A stretch of DNA of 64,000 bases from ZC4RG17 sp035304485 (GCA_035304485.1 DATGPZ010000082.1:1-64000), one strand, 5' to 3'; positions 17,387 to 27,157 are shown, counted from the stretch's first letter. Notes: generated from the letters alone by a model not told the origin. Numbers and translations: made by a program.

Positions 17387-18174
17387 AACCCATCGTTCTG
17401 GTCGACGGGCATCGGGACGCTCAGGTCCCCGCCACCGATTCCTCGGTTCTGCGAGGTGACGGCTGTTTCGAGGCCATACGCTCCTACGGTGGACGCCTCT
17501 TCCGCCTGGATCCCCACCTCGACCGCCTCGAGAGGAGTGCGGCCGCACTGGATCTGCCGATGCCGGATCGCGGTCGGATCGCCGCATGGGCAGAGGAAGT
17601 GGCAGCCGAGAGTGGCGATTCGGTGGTGCGGGTGGTCATCACCCGGGGCGGTGCGATCCCCGGGGCACCGGGCGATGGCCGATGCGTCGTGATAGCCCAC
17701 GATGCGTCACCGGTGGGCCCGGTCACACTGTGGCCCGTGCGGGCTCCCTGGCACCCGGCCGGACGGGAATGGGAACTCGCAGGTGCCAAGACCATCTCCT
17801 ATGCCGCGAATCTGGCCGCCGGCCGTCGGGCTCAGAAGCACGGCGCCGACGATGCCCTGCTGCTGTCAGACGACGGGACCGTGCTCGAGGGTCCTACGTT
17901 CGCCGTGGCATGGTGCCGCGACGGAGAGGTGATGACCCCGCCGCTTTCGCTCGGCATCCTCGACTCGATCACCCGCCGGGCGGTGCTCGAGGTGTGGCCC
18001 GACGTGATCGAGAAGACCGACGTCCTCGAGGCCGTGCTGGAGGCAGATGAGGTGTTCGTGATGTCGACGGTCAAGGAGGTGTCTCCTGTCGTCGCCATCG
18101 GCGACAAGCGGTTCGAGCCCGGGCCGGTCACCCGGGAGGTCCATCAGCGATTCAGAGCGCTGGTAGGGCAGTGA
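17383..18174 (+). CDS. pabC: Class IV PLP-dependent aminotransferase / aminodeoxychorismate lyase-like
   Basis: 263 residues of fold-type IV. The PLP lysine is in LAGAKTISYAANL near residue 133, followed by ADDALLLSDDGTVLEGPT, with a phosphate-contacting Ser/Thr region near LGILDSITRRAV. Length and motifs suit 4-amino-4-deoxychorismate lyase (p-aminobenzoate for folate) but D-amino acid or branched-chain aminotransferases are close relatives. No pabA/pabB is nearby, so the symbol is tentative. Coupled to nadE. Its last 31 bases overlap the convergent M23 gene. Confidence 0.72.
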   Translation: MKPIVLVDGHRDAQVPATDSSVLRGDGCFEAIRSYGGRLFRLDPHLDRLERSAAALDLPMPDRGRIAAWAEEVAAESGDSVVRVVITRGGAIPGAPGDGRCVVIAHDASPVGPVTLWPVRAPWHPAGREWELAGAKTISYAANLAAGRRAQKHGADDALLLSDDGTVLEGPTFAVAWCRDGEVMTPPLSLGILDSITRRAVLEVWPDVIEKTDVLEAVLEADEVFVMSTVKEVSPVVAIGDKRFEPGPVTREVHQRFRALVGQ

Positions 18175-19487
18175 GGCCGGGGGATCCACCCCAGCCAGGC
18201 GACGAGTGTCTCGGCGGCCTCGGCCCGGGTCAGTTGGGCTGAATCGTTCGGTAGGTCCAGGCACAGAGCGGCGCCGTCGAGACGCGAGAAGACCTCGACA
18301 GCGGATTCAGCGGAGGCGTCGTCACCGGATCGGAGCGACGCCAGCATCCGAACCAGGTCCAGCTCGGTGAGCTCGTCACACGCCGGCTCGCAGTTCGGGT
18401 CGCCGCCCACCACCGCCTGGAGCCAGGTAGCAACGACCTGTCCGGTGGCGGGATCATCTGGGCAGGCGCCGATTCCCTCTCCGCACCAAACCGGAGCGCC
18501 CCGGGTGAGCAGCAGGTCGAGGGGGCGGACGGCATCGCTGGTCTCGACGTCGATGAAGGCACCCTCGAAGGTGGGATGGACCTGCTCGGCTGCTTCGAGG
18601 CTGGCACGCGGGTCCACCGACGTACCGGAAGGGTCGCGTAGTTCGAAATGCAGGTGATGTTCCGTGGTCTCGGCGTTGCCCGAGTCACCGTTCCATCCGA
18701 TCACCTCGCCGGCTTTCACACGGTCGCCTTCCCTGAGATCGGGACGGATCCCGATACCGCTGCCGTCGTCGGTCCCGGCCGTGTCGTTGTTGAGATGGAT
18801 GTAGAGCGTGGACCATCCGTCGTCGTGGCCGATGTGGACTCGATACCCGGAGATCCCGGTGTCTCCAGCGATCCGGGTGACGGTTCCGTCGGCCGCCGCC
18901 ACCACGGGCTGCAGATGGGGAGCCGCGATGTCGTTTCCGAGGTGCAGGCGTCGCCCACCGTCCCGGGCGGCGCCGAAGGGTGATCCGATGTAGCCCTGTC
19001 CGGCGAGTGGAAACACGAGCGGATAGACGAAGGGTGTGTCGCACGGAGGCTCCGCCGGGGCCGTAGTGGTCGTGGTGGCCTCTTCGGTGGTGGGAGGGGC
19101 GGTCGTGGTGGGAACGCTGGTGGACGGAGTCGCTGCCTCGGTGGTGGAGGTGGTGCCCGTGGAGTCGGGCGTGGTCTGAGGTTCGGTCGATTCGGTGGGC
19201 GCTGTGGTCGTCGAGGTGGGAGCAGGGGTGGTGGTCGAGGGTGGGTCGGAGGCGACCGTGGTAGAAGACGAAGACGTCGTGGGGGTCGTCGTCGATGTGG
19301 TGCTCGACGTGGTGGTCGACGTCGTGGTCGATGTGCTCGACGTGGTGGTGTCGGCGAAGAGGTCGTCGATGGTGACCGGGGGACACATGGTCGACTCGGA
19401 GCCCCCGGCAGGTGCGATCGCCCACCCGCCGAGAAGCAGGAGGGTCACCACCGATACGACTGCGAGACCGTTTACCCTTTCCCCCAT
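18144..19487 (-). CDS. Secreted M23 (LytM-type) peptidase with Thr/Ser-rich linker
   Basis: 447 residues. An N-terminal membrane or signal segment (VVSVVTLLLLGGWAIAPAGG) is followed by a long Thr/Ser/Pro linker, residues about 47-150, suited to spanning the cell wall. The LytM domain follows with HLGNDI as the zinc-binding HxxxD and HHLHFE as the HxH motif. These motifs are intact, so it is likely an active endopeptidase on peptidoglycan. The C-terminal ~120 residues are Cys-containing and not recognised. It overlaps the aminotransferase tail to tail. Confidence 0.83.
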   Translation of the reverse strand: MGERVNGLAVVSVVTLLLLGGWAIAPAGGSESTMCPPVTIDDLFADTTTSSTSTTTSTTTSSTTSTTTPTTSSSSTTVASDPPSTTTPAPTSTTTAPTESTEPQTTPDSTGTTSTTEAATPSTSVPTTTAPPTTEEATTTTTAPAEPPCDTPFVYPLVFPLAGQGYIGSPFGAARDGGRRLHLGNDIAAPHLQPVVAAADGTVTRIAGDTGISGYRVHIGHDDGWSTLYIHLNNDTAGTDDGSGIGIRPDLREGDRVKAGEVIGWNGDSGNAETTEHHLHFELRDPSGTSVDPRASLEAAEQVHPTFEGAFIDVETSDAVRPLDLLLTRGAPVWCGEGIGACPDDPATGQVVATWLQAVVGGDPNCEPACDELTELDLVRMLASLRSGDDASAESAVEVFSRLDGAALCLDLPNDSAQLTRAEAAETLVAWLGWIPRPHCPTSALNR

Positions 19488-19583
19488 GCCGGTGCCAGGC
19501 TACCCGACCACGGCCGAAACTGTCATCGCGGGAACCAAAGCGACGATGACCGGCGTTGAGGGGACAAGAGGAGACAAGATCGC

Positions 19584-20096
19584 ATGAAAAGGACAATCGT
19601 CACCGCCACTCTCCTGATGGGAGTTGTTCTGGTGTTGGGGGCGTGCGATTCCGACGAGGCCCAGATCACCACCACGACGCTCGACGCTTCGCTGTTGACC
19701 ACGACCACCACTGTCCCTGACCAGTCCAGCGAGACCACTCAGGCGCCCGGCACCACCCAGCCTCCGGCCGATCAGATCGAGAGCTGGGAAGTGATCAATC
19801 GCACCTCCGATGAGGAAGGCGAGACCCTCTACATCCTCGTGCCTCCCGGCAACTACTCCGACGTCAGCATCGAGAACTTCCTCGGCACCCTCCTGGAGGA
19901 GGAGGCAGCCGTCGCGGGGGTCGAGGTGTTCGACGATCGAGCGGCTCTAGACGCAGCCCTGATCGATGAGAGCGAACGCACCGACGAACAGACCGCCCTC
20001 ATCGACGAGCACCACCTGGTGAGTCTGAGGGAGGGACGTCAGGTCGATTTCCAGGGGCCGATGTCGGACTACTCGGACTTCGTCCTCGGCTCCTGA
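19584..20096 (+). CDS. Hypothetical lipoprotein with Thr-rich linker
   Basis: 170 residues. A signal peptide ends in the lipobox LGAC (Cys 21), followed by a Thr-rich tether of about 40 residues. The remaining ~100-residue acidic domain (ESWEVINRTSDEEGETLYIL...) is not recognised. AGGAGA lies before the ATG. It diverges from the M23 gene, and its stop lies two bases from the convergent mgtE stop. Probably surface-anchored; no function assigned. Confidence 0.7.
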   Translation: MKRTIVTATLLMGVVLVLGACDSDEAQITTTTLDASLLTTTTTVPDQSSETTQAPGTTQPPADQIESWEVINRTSDEEGETLYILVPPGNYSDVSIENFLGTLLEEEAAVAGVEVFDDRAALDAALIDESERTDEQTALIDEHHLVSLREGRQVDFQGPMSDYSDFVLGS

Positions 20097-20098
20097 GC

Positions 20099-21505
20099 TC
20101 AGAGAACGAGGCTGGCGACGAGGAGAAAGCCTCCGAAGCCCATCACGTCGGTGACGAACGTGAGAAAGATCGAGGAGGCGAGTGCCGGATCCAGCCCCAA
20201 CCTGCGCAGCAGCAGCGGTATGGCCGCGCCGACCGTGGTGGCGACCGACAGGCTCGCCATGACCGCCAGCCCGATCGCCAACGCGATTCGGAGCGTGGAT
20301 ATGCCCTTTCCGTCCAGCACTTCGGATGCCACCAGCAGGTAGGTCACGAGCCCCGCAGCCAGTGATACCCCCAGCCCGACGAGCAGTCCGATTCTGAGTT
20401 GACGGCCGAGGATGGCGATGATCCTCGACACAGGAACGTCGTCGGAGGCGAGGGAGCGGATCACGACCGCCAGGCTCTGGGTTCCGGCGTTGCCTCCCAA
20501 GAGCGCCACCACTGGCATCAAGGCGGCCAGCACCGGGATTCGGGTGATGATCCCGGTTTGCTGTTCGATCACCAGCGCCACCGCGAGGCCCAGGAGCAGG
20601 TTTATCAACAGCCAGGGGAGGCGCATCCGGGCCGACCGAAGCACGTTCGAGTAGACGTTCTCCTCCGCGCCGGCGCCGACTGCGGTGGCGAAGTCCTCCG
20701 ACGCCTCCTCCTGAACGGCTTCCAGCACGGCGTCGGTGGTCACCATCCCCAGCAGCCGCCCGTCGTCGTCGGTGACCGGGACCCCGAAGAGGTGGTATCG
20801 CTGCACCAGCTCGGCCACTTCCTCCCGGTCGGCGAAAGCGGTCACCGAGACCGGATCGGCCACCATCGCCTCGTCGAGACCCGAACCGGGCCGCTCGAAC
20901 ACGAGGTCCCGGAAGGAGATGACGCCTTTGAGCCTGTGATCGTCGTCGATCACGTACACGTATGACAGGTCATCCAGCTCGTCGTTGAGGACCCGAATGC
21001 GCTCGATCGCCTCTCCCACCGTCAGACCGATGGGAAGGACGGCGACGTCCTGGCTCATCAGCCCACCGGCGGAGTCGGGGGGATAGACGAGGAGGCGACG
21101 GACCGCGTCTGCCTCCTCGGAGCTCATGGCTCCGAGAACGACCTCGGCTGCATCCTCGGGGAGCTCGCCGATCAAGTCGGCGGCGTCCTCGGGGTCCATG
21201 CTGTCGAGGGCCGATGCGGCCGTTTCGACTGGAAGCTCGACGAGGATGTCGGCTGCCAGCTCGGGTGAGATCTCTTCCAAGATCACGGCCGCGTCACCCG
21301 GCTCCATGTCTCCGAGGAGTTCCACGGCCGCTTCCTCGGACAGCTCCTCCAACACGTCGGCGGCGTCGCCAGGGACCGACTCGACCAGGGCTTCCCATTC
21401 GGCCGGGCGCGTCTCGAGGTATTCCTCGACCTCTTCCCGGTCGACGCGTGCTGCTCGCAGCAAGGCGCGGGCGAGACGGCGCGGGCTCTGGAGCCGGAGC
21501 TTCAT
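20099..21505 (-). CDS. mgtE: MgtE-type magnesium transporter
   Basis: 468 residues with the full MgtE layout. An N-terminal acidic helical domain has repeated VLEELSEEAAVELL-type turns (residues 45-130), two CBS domains cover about 135-260, and five transmembrane helices lie from about 290 to the end, with the pore segment LGGNAGTQSLAVVIR. The CBS and N domains sense Mg2+ and gate the channel. The 127 bp upstream are too short for, and show no sign of, an M-box riboswitch. Confidence 0.93.
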   Translation of the reverse strand: MKLRLQSPRRLARALLRAARVDREEVEEYLETRPAEWEALVESVPGDAADVLEELSEEAAVELLGDMEPGDAAVILEEISPELAADILVELPVETAASALDSMDPEDAADLIGELPEDAAEVVLGAMSSEEADAVRRLLVYPPDSAGGLMSQDVAVLPIGLTVGEAIERIRVLNDELDDLSYVYVIDDDHRLKGVISFRDLVFERPGSGLDEAMVADPVSVTAFADREEVAELVQRYHLFGVPVTDDDGRLLGMVTTDAVLEAVQEEASEDFATAVGAGAEENVYSNVLRSARMRLPWLLINLLLGLAVALVIEQQTGIITRIPVLAALMPVVALLGGNAGTQSLAVVIRSLASDDVPVSRIIAILGRQLRIGLLVGLGVSLAAGLVTYLLVASEVLDGKGISTLRIALAIGLAVMASLSVATTVGAAIPLLLRRLGLDPALASSIFLTFVTDVMGFGGFLLVASLVL

Positions 21506-21632
21506 AGGTGGGTCAGATTAAGGGCAAGCGCGTGCGGAGACGCGTCAGGCTCGGCACCGTCCGTGCGGCACCGATCACGGTCCGATGTGGATCGTCCCTA
21601 GCCGCCCGCGCGCCGGTGGGGCAGAGCGAACT

Positions 21633-22109
21633 TCATTCGCGATAGGGCTCGACTGCCTTTATCTCTACCGCGAACTCACCACCGGGTGCTTTGTAGGTGA
21701 CCTTGTCGCCCACCCGCTTGCCCATCAGCGCCGATCCCAGTGGGCCGTCCGGTGAGGCCAGGAGCAATCCCGGCACCTTGTTCTCCACCGTGGCCACGAA
21801 GTACTGCAATTCGTCACCGTCGTCGTCCACCACGGTGACCACACTGCCGATCTGGACTGTGCCGTCGTCGGTCGCTTCACGGACCTCTGCTCGCTGCAGG
21901 AGAGCTTCGATCTGGCGAATACGAGCCTCCATGAGACCCTGGTCGTTCTTGGCGGCGTCGTAATCGGCGTTCTCGCGCAGGTCGCCATGGGACCGCGCCT
22001 CGGCGATGCGGGCTTCGATCTCCGCTCGACCCTCGGTCTTGAGATGCTCGAGCTCACGGGTGAGTTTCTCGTGAGCTTCGGGAGTAAGCCAGGTGGTCTC
22101 TTCCTTCAT
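21633..22109 (-). CDS. greA: Transcription elongation factor GreA
   Basis: 158 residues, the standard size. An N-terminal coiled coil (LTRELEHLKTEGRAEIEARI) carries the acidic tip loop ENADYDAAKNDQ that enters the RNA polymerase secondary channel. A C-terminal FKBP-like domain follows (SPDGPLGSALMGKRVGDKV). It stimulates cleavage of backtracked RNA. Divergent from selD, with 76 bp between the starts. Confidence 0.95.
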   Translation of the reverse strand: MKEETTWLTPEAHEKLTRELEHLKTEGRAEIEARIAEARSHGDLRENADYDAAKNDQGLMEARIRQIEALLQRAEVREATDDGTVQIGSVVTVVDDDGDELQYFVATVENKVPGLLLASPDGPLGSALMGKRVGDKVTYKAPGGEFAVEIKAVEPYRE

Positions 22110-22185
22110 GAGCGCGAAACGTTAGAGCTGCGCAGGCCCTACGGCTACTTCATCGGGCCGGGGTCAGAGGCGATACCGTGGAGAC

Positions 22186-23211
22186 ATGGAAGAGATCCGC
22201 CTCACGGCGTTCAGTCACGGCGCTGGTTGAGCCTGCAAGCTCGGCAGCGCCGAGCTGGCACAGGTTCTGTCGCCGTTGAAAACCCACCCCGCTGTGACCC
22301 ATCCCGATCTGGTGGTCGGCCTGGGCACGGCTGACGATGCCGGAGTCTTCTTGGTCCCCGGCTCGCCCGAGCGCGCCCTCGTCCAGACGGTGGATTTCTT
22401 CACGCCGATCGTGGACGACCCGGGTGATTGGGGGCGGATCGCGGCTGCCAACGCTCTCTCGGACGTCTATGCGATGGGGGGTTCACCTCTGACCGCCCTC
22501 CAGCTCCTGGGCTGGCCGCGAGACACGATTCCTTTCGAAGTGGCGACGCAGGTGTTGCGAGGTGGCGCCGACAAGATGGTCGAGGCCGGGTGCGTGATAG
22601 TGGGTGGCCATTCCATCGACGATGCCGAGCCGACCTTTGGCTTCGCCGTGACGGGGATGGTGGCGGTGTCGGAGGTGGTGACGAATGCAGGGGCGCGACC
22701 GGGCGACTCGCTGGTGCTGACCAAGCCTCTCGGGTCGGGCGTGGTCGCCACCGCCCACAAAGCCGGCCGATGTCCCCCGGACGTTCTCGAGGAGATGGTC
22801 GACGTGATGGCGCGACTCAACCGGGTCGCCGGTGAAGCTCTTGCCTCTCATGGCGCCCACGCAGCCACCGACGTGACCGGCTTCGGACTGCTGGGCCACC
22901 TGTTGGAGATGGTCGACGCCTCGGGTGTGGGCGCCGAGGTCCAAACAGAGGCTGTCCCGGTCGTGGAAGGCGTTCGTGGGCTCTGGGAGGAGGGGTTCTA
23001 CCCAGGAGGTAGCCGCCGCAACCTGGAGGCGATCCGAGCCCGGGTGGGAGGTGAGTCTCCGGTTCTCCCGTTGCTGGCCGACGCCCAAACATCCGGGGGC
23101 CTCCTGGTCGCTCTGCCTCCCGATCGGGTGGAGGGGTATGTCGAGGCGGTCCCCGGCGCCACGGTCATCGGTCGCGTCACGGATCGGCCGGGAACGCTGG
23201 ACCTCACTTGA
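22186..23211 (+). CDS. selD: Selenophosphate synthetase with in-frame selenocysteine (UGA)
   Basis: 341 residues if the in-frame TGA at 22228-22230 is read as selenocysteine (residue 15). The context HGAG-U-ACKLG matches the active-site HGAGCGCK of SelD with Sec for Cys. A conventional reading starting at 22276 would lose this catalytic N-terminus. The body has GLGTADDAGVF, the ATP-binding GGHSIDDAEPTFGFAVTG and DVTGFGLLGHL. It makes selenophosphate from selenide and ATP for selenocysteine and selenouridine. A bacterial SECIS-like hairpin follows the UGA. selA, selB and selC must lie elsewhere. Confidence 0.93.
22234..22260 (+). promoter_or_regulatory. bSECIS hairpin of selD
   Basis: Immediately 3' of the UGA, an eight-bp stem AGCTCGGC/GCCGAGCT (22238-22245 with 22249-22256) is closed by the three-base loop AGC. 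A further three pairs (TGC/GCA) lie below one mismatch. The loop G at 22247 is 17 bases after the UGA, within the range known for bacterial SECIS elements bound by SelB. Confidence 0.75.
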
Positions 23212-23263
23212 CTCCAGCCCCCGGTTGTCAGGAGACAGCGCCTACGTAGTTACCGTGACGGTC

Positions 23264-23689
23264 ATGGAGCCCCGCGAGCGTCTCCGTCACATCGCCAACG
23301 CGCTATCGATCCCCTCGGTCCAGCGTCACATCTTCTTGTGTGCCGGCCAGAGCACGCCGAAGTGTGCGCCGCGCGAAATCACGGACGAAGTGTGGGCGCA
23401 TCTCAAGAGCCGGCTCAAGCGACTGGGGCTGGCGACGGCGCCGCCCCGCTGGCGTGACAACCAATCACTCGAGGCGGATCCGGAACCGCGGGGCGAAGGG
23501 CGGGTGCTGCGGAGCAAGGTCGACTGTCTTCGGATATGCGAGTCCGGGCCGATCTGTGTCGTCTATCCGGAAGGTACCTGGTACTTCGGGGTGACCGTCG
23601 AGGTCATGGACCGGATCATCGACGAGCATCTGATCGGAGGCCGACCCGTCACCGACCACGTCTTTGCCACAGGAGGCCTGGGATGGTGA
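23264..23689 (+). CDS. Thioredoxin-like [2Fe-2S] ferredoxin domain protein
   Basis: 141 residues from the ATG at 23264; GTG at 23255 is an alternative. The cluster ligands follow the thioredoxin-like ferredoxin pattern: CAGQSTPKC near residues 26-34, and CLRICESGPICVVYPEG with two Cys near 88 and 92 and one near 98. Such proteins shuttle electrons in the cytoplasm. It follows selD by 52 bp and overlaps the hydrolase gene start (ATGGTGA), so the three genes probably form one operon. Confidence 0.78.
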   Translation: MEPRERLRHIANALSIPSVQRHIFLCAGQSTPKCAPREITDEVWAHLKSRLKRLGLATAPPRWRDNQSLEADPEPRGEGRVLRSKVDCLRICESGPICVVYPEGTWYFGVTVEVMDRIIDEHLIGGRPVTDHVFATGGLGW

Positions 23690-24588
23690 AGTGGCTCCGG
23701 CGTGGGCTCGTGGCCTGGGTGTTGGCGCGCTTGTTGGGACCTGCCGTCACCCCGAGTTTCCGACCCGGCCAGGAGCATCCCTGGCGAGTGCCGGGGCGCA
23801 CGGTGTTCGTGGGAGACAACGAGTTCCTCGTGCGCGAAGTGGGCGACCCCGAGGCTCCGCCCATCGTTCTCCTCCACGGTTTGGCGGGGTCCTCGCTGGC
23901 CGAGTGGTACCGCGTGGGGCGTCTGCTGGCCACGACCCACCGGGTCGTGATCGTCGACAATCGGAGCCACGGGCTCTCACCGCAGAGTCGCGGACGGTTC
24001 GAAGTCGAGGACGTGGCGGACGAAGTGGCGGCGATCCTGGACATCCTCGAGGTGGGTCCGGCCACCGTCGTCGGGTACTCGATGGGCGGCACCATCGCCC
24101 AGGCCCTGGCCTACCGCCATCCCGGGCGAGTCAAAGCCCTGGTCCTCATCGCCACGTTCGCCGGCCATCCGCGCCTGCATCGACTGTTCCGGGTGGCGGG
24201 ACTGATGCTGGCTCGCGGGTGGGAGCGGCTCACGGGGACGGGCACACCCGAAGTCCGATTCGCCTACCTGCTCGGTACTGGCGCGGTGGACCGAGAGCAC
24301 GCTCGCTGGTTGTGGGAAGAGACCCATCGCCGGGACCCGGATGCCGGTGCCCAAGCCGCTTTCGCCATGATGCGGTTCGATGGTCGAGAGTGGCTGGGGC
24401 GGTTGAAGCTTCCGGTCACGGTCGTGATCCCCTCCCGCGACCAGCTGGTTCCGCCGCTGTGGCAGTACCGGCTGGCGGGTGAGTTGGCCGACGCCGAGGT
24501 CGTCGAGGTGACGGGGGCGCGACATGAGCTGCCCTGGACCCACCCCGAGCTGGTGGCCGAAGTGATCGAACGCGCGGCGAAGGTCTGA
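23683..24588 (+). CDS. Alpha/beta-fold hydrolase
   Basis: 301 residues from the ATG at 23683 behind AGGAGG. The oxyanion segment LLHGLAGSS, nucleophile elbow GYSMGGT (Ser near 123), an acid in PSRDQLVPP and the catalytic His in GARHELPW are all present. A short hydrophobic N-terminus (VAWVLARLLGPAV) could anchor it. The substrate is not predictable; esterase, lipase and haloperoxidase-like enzymes share this layout. Translationally coupled to the ferredoxin-like gene. Confidence 0.85.
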   Translation: MVKWLRRGLVAWVLARLLGPAVTPSFRPGQEHPWRVPGRTVFVGDNEFLVREVGDPEAPPIVLLHGLAGSSLAEWYRVGRLLATTHRVVIVDNRSHGLSPQSRGRFEVEDVADEVAAILDILEVGPATVVGYSMGGTIAQALAYRHPGRVKALVLIATFAGHPRLHRLFRVAGLMLARGWERLTGTGTPEVRFAYLLGTGAVDREHARWLWEETHRRDPDAGAQAAFAMMRFDGREWLGRLKLPVTVVIPSRDQLVPPLWQYRLAGELADAEVVEVTGARHELPWTHPELVAEVIERAAKV

Positions 24589-24594
24589 TCGGTT

Positions 24595-27072
24595 TCAGCC
24601 GGTCGGATCGAGAATCAGCGTGGCGTCGGCGTCGAAGCCGGCGGGGTCGAAAGGCAGGGGTCGGGTCCGGCCCGCTACCCAGTCCTCGTTCATGTCGAAG
24701 TAGTTGCGGTGGAAGACGTGGCCGGACTGTCCGGTGGTGTGTACACCGACCGAGTTCGCCAGGTCCGAGAGGTCGATGACCATTCGCATCGACGGGAGCG
24801 AGGCGACCTCGTAGCCCTCCGAGGCGATCCAGCCGCTGGCATTCACGATCGACGACCCACCGCTCACATCGGGGGTGGCGGAGCGATTGAAGAGGCGCTC
24901 GATCGGAGCGATTCCCGACTGTCCGAGGGTCTGGTTCTCGAAGTCGGCACGGTGGAGATCGCCCCATCTCCACGAATCGGGGTCATCTCCCAACGCTTCG
25001 AGTAGCTCCGCCTGAGCGGCCGAGGCGGCGCGGTGGAGGATGTCGTCGCGGGTCTCGGGTTCCTCGGTGCCAGTGTCGTCCCACCAGGCCGCTTGCGGAT
25101 CGTCGAGCAGGCGGCGCACGATCTCGAAGTAGCGGCTGTTGCCACCGGCGGCGTGGTCCTCAGGGAGTTCCTCGAACGTCGAACCCAGGAGATGTCTCCA
25201 CACGGCGGCATACGCGGCCGCTCCGGGGCTGTCGGCGTCCATCTGATATGGCCGCTCGCTCGCTTGCCACGCCGTCAGGACACTCATCAGGTCATCCAGG
25301 GCGGGGTCGTCGACGTGGTCGAGGAGGGCCGGGACCACGAAGGTTGCAGAGGCGTCGTGGTTGTCCATTTGGATACGCGACATGTCATCGACCGTGAGGT
25401 CGTCGCCGGCCTCGGACAGCAAGTCGGCGATTCGTTTCGCCCGGTAGCCGTAGTCGTGGTCTACCCCGATGAACACCGGGTAGTCGTCGCCAACTACCGG
25501 TTGGTTGGCGGTCACGATCATCCCCGAAGGAGGATCCAGCACGGATGGGAGGTCCTCGAACGGGACCAGGCCCGTCCATTCGTGGTCGGAGGTCCAACCC
25601 GGCACCGGATAGCGTCCATCTCCGGATCGGCGGATCGGTATCTCGCCAGTGGCCTGATATCCGATGTGGCCGTCGACGTCGGCGTAGACCAGGTTCTGAG
25701 GTGCTATGTCGAAGAGGGAGGCGGCCTCCCGGAACTCCTCCCAGTCGGAGGCGAGGTTGATCTGGAGCAAGGCCTGGAAGAGCGTGGCAGGTTCCAGGGC
25801 CTGCCACGCGAGGGCCACCTCGTAGTCGGAATCGTCGGGAGACAGGTCCTCTTCGATCCCGTCGACGGTTCCGAAGCGACCCGAGATGATCGGGCCGTGT
25901 CGGGTAGTGCGGACCTCGATATCGACATCGGCACCACCCGCGACGGCGATGGTCTCGGTCCGGATCTCCATTTCCTCCCATTCGTCGTCGACCATGTACC
26001 GGTCGCCGTCGACCCGTTCGACGAACAGGTCCATCGTGTCTGGTCCCTCGTTGGTGACTCCCCAGGCGATGCGTTCGTTGTGGCCGATCACCACGCCCGG
26101 AGCACCCGGAAAGGTGAACCCCGTCACGCGGAACGGGCAGTCCTCGCTGACCTCCTCGCACCACAGGGTCGCCTGATACCAGATCGACGGCAGCTGTATT
26201 CCCAGATGAGGATCGTCGGCCAGGATCGGGGCACCGGTGGCGGTCCGAGAACCCGCCACCACCCAGCTGTTGGACCCGATCCCCTCGAAAGGCCCGCCCA
26301 GCGGTCCGACCACCGAGGCGTTGGAGGCCGCCCGCGCCAGAGCCTCGTGTGCGGCAGCAGGCAGCGTCGGCCCCGTTCGTTGCGCGGTCAGATGATCCCC
26401 GACGATCGGCGGATGGTCGGTTCGGTGTGGGGGATACAGGTCCTCGGCCATGGCCTCGCCCAGTTCGGAAGCGACGGCGGTGCGGGCGATCTCCTCCTCC
26501 AGATTGGAACGCAGGTCCCAGGCCATCACGTGGGCCCATGTCAGCGAATCGACCGGATCCCACGGTTCCGGGCGGTATCCCCGGTTCTGGATTCCCAATA
26601 CCCCGTACTCGAAGGACAAGGCGGTGCCTCCGGGACGTTCCGCCAAGTAGGCATTCACTCCCGCGGCGTATGCGTCGAGGACCTCCCGTGTCTCTTCCGG
26701 CATGGTGTCGTAGGCGGCCTGGGCGGCGTGCTCGAATCCGAGGGTTCGGAGAAAGATGTCGGTCTCCACCTGCCCGGAGCCGAACATCTCGGAGAGCCTG
26801 CCGGCGCCGATGTGCCGCCAGGTGTCCATCTGCCAGAACCGGTCCTGGGCGTGCACGTAGCCCTGGGCCATGAAGAGGTCGGCGGTGTTGGAAGCAGTGA
26901 TGTGAGGGATGCCGGCCCGATCCCGCATGACCGTCACGGGGCTCTGTAGTCCGGGAACCTCGATCTCGCCGTCGACCACGGGAAACGACCGCCGAACCAT
27001 CCAGGTGCCGACCCCGATTCCGATCAGGATCAGCACCAGCAGCGTGACGACGAGACCACGGAGTATGCGCAT
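24595..27072 (-). CDS. Penicillin acylase family N-terminal-nucleophile hydrolase
   Basis: About 825 residues from the ATG at 27072; a GTG at 27081 adds three. A single N-terminal membrane anchor (LVVTLLVLILIGIGVG) places it on the outer face of the membrane. The precursor layout of penicillin acylases is clear: alpha chain, spacer, then the autocatalytic junction G-SNSWVVAGSR near residue 266, where Ser becomes the beta-chain nucleophile. ILADDPHL and WGVTNEGPD follow. Family members cleave beta-lactams, acyl-homoserine lactones or other amides; the natural substrate here is unknown. Confidence 0.88.
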   Translation of the reverse strand: MRILRGLVVTLLVLILIGIGVGTWMVRRSFPVVDGEIEVPGLQSPVTVMRDRAGIPHITASNTADLFMAQGYVHAQDRFWQMDTWRHIGAGRLSEMFGSGQVETDIFLRTLGFEHAAQAAYDTMPEETREVLDAYAAGVNAYLAERPGGTALSFEYGVLGIQNRGYRPEPWDPVDSLTWAHVMAWDLRSNLEEEIARTAVASELGEAMAEDLYPPHRTDHPPIVGDHLTAQRTGPTLPAAAHEALARAASNASVVGPLGGPFEGIGSNSWVVAGSRTATGAPILADDPHLGIQLPSIWYQATLWCEEVSEDCPFRVTGFTFPGAPGVVIGHNERIAWGVTNEGPDTMDLFVERVDGDRYMVDDEWEEMEIRTETIAVAGGADVDIEVRTTRHGPIISGRFGTVDGIEEDLSPDDSDYEVALAWQALEPATLFQALLQINLASDWEEFREAASLFDIAPQNLVYADVDGHIGYQATGEIPIRRSGDGRYPVPGWTSDHEWTGLVPFEDLPSVLDPPSGMIVTANQPVVGDDYPVFIGVDHDYGYRAKRIADLLSEAGDDLTVDDMSRIQMDNHDASATFVVPALLDHVDDPALDDLMSVLTAWQASERPYQMDADSPGAAAYAAVWRHLLGSTFEELPEDHAAGGNSRYFEIVRRLLDDPQAAWWDDTGTEEPETRDDILHRAASAAQAELLEALGDDPDSWRWGDLHRADFENQTLGQSGIAPIERLFNRSATPDVSGGSSIVNASGWIASEGYEVASLPSMRMVIDLSDLANSVGVHTTGQSGHVFHRNYFDMNEDWVAGRTRPLPFDPAGFDADATLILDPTG

Positions 27073-27157
27073 CGGAGCCACAATCTAGACATCCCGCCGG
27101 GAACCGCACCTGCGTCGCGACTTGTCCTAAGGGCGGCCCCCGGGCGATAGTTGAACG

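Noticed and set aside
21506..21632. M-box riboswitch upstream of mgtE
   Set aside because: The gap is only 127 bp and shows none of the conserved M-box helices that I can recognise.
22276..23211. selD starting at the TTG downstream of the TGA
   Set aside because: This would delete the catalytic HGAG-U-ACK segment; reading the TGA as selenocysteine restores a full-length SelD.
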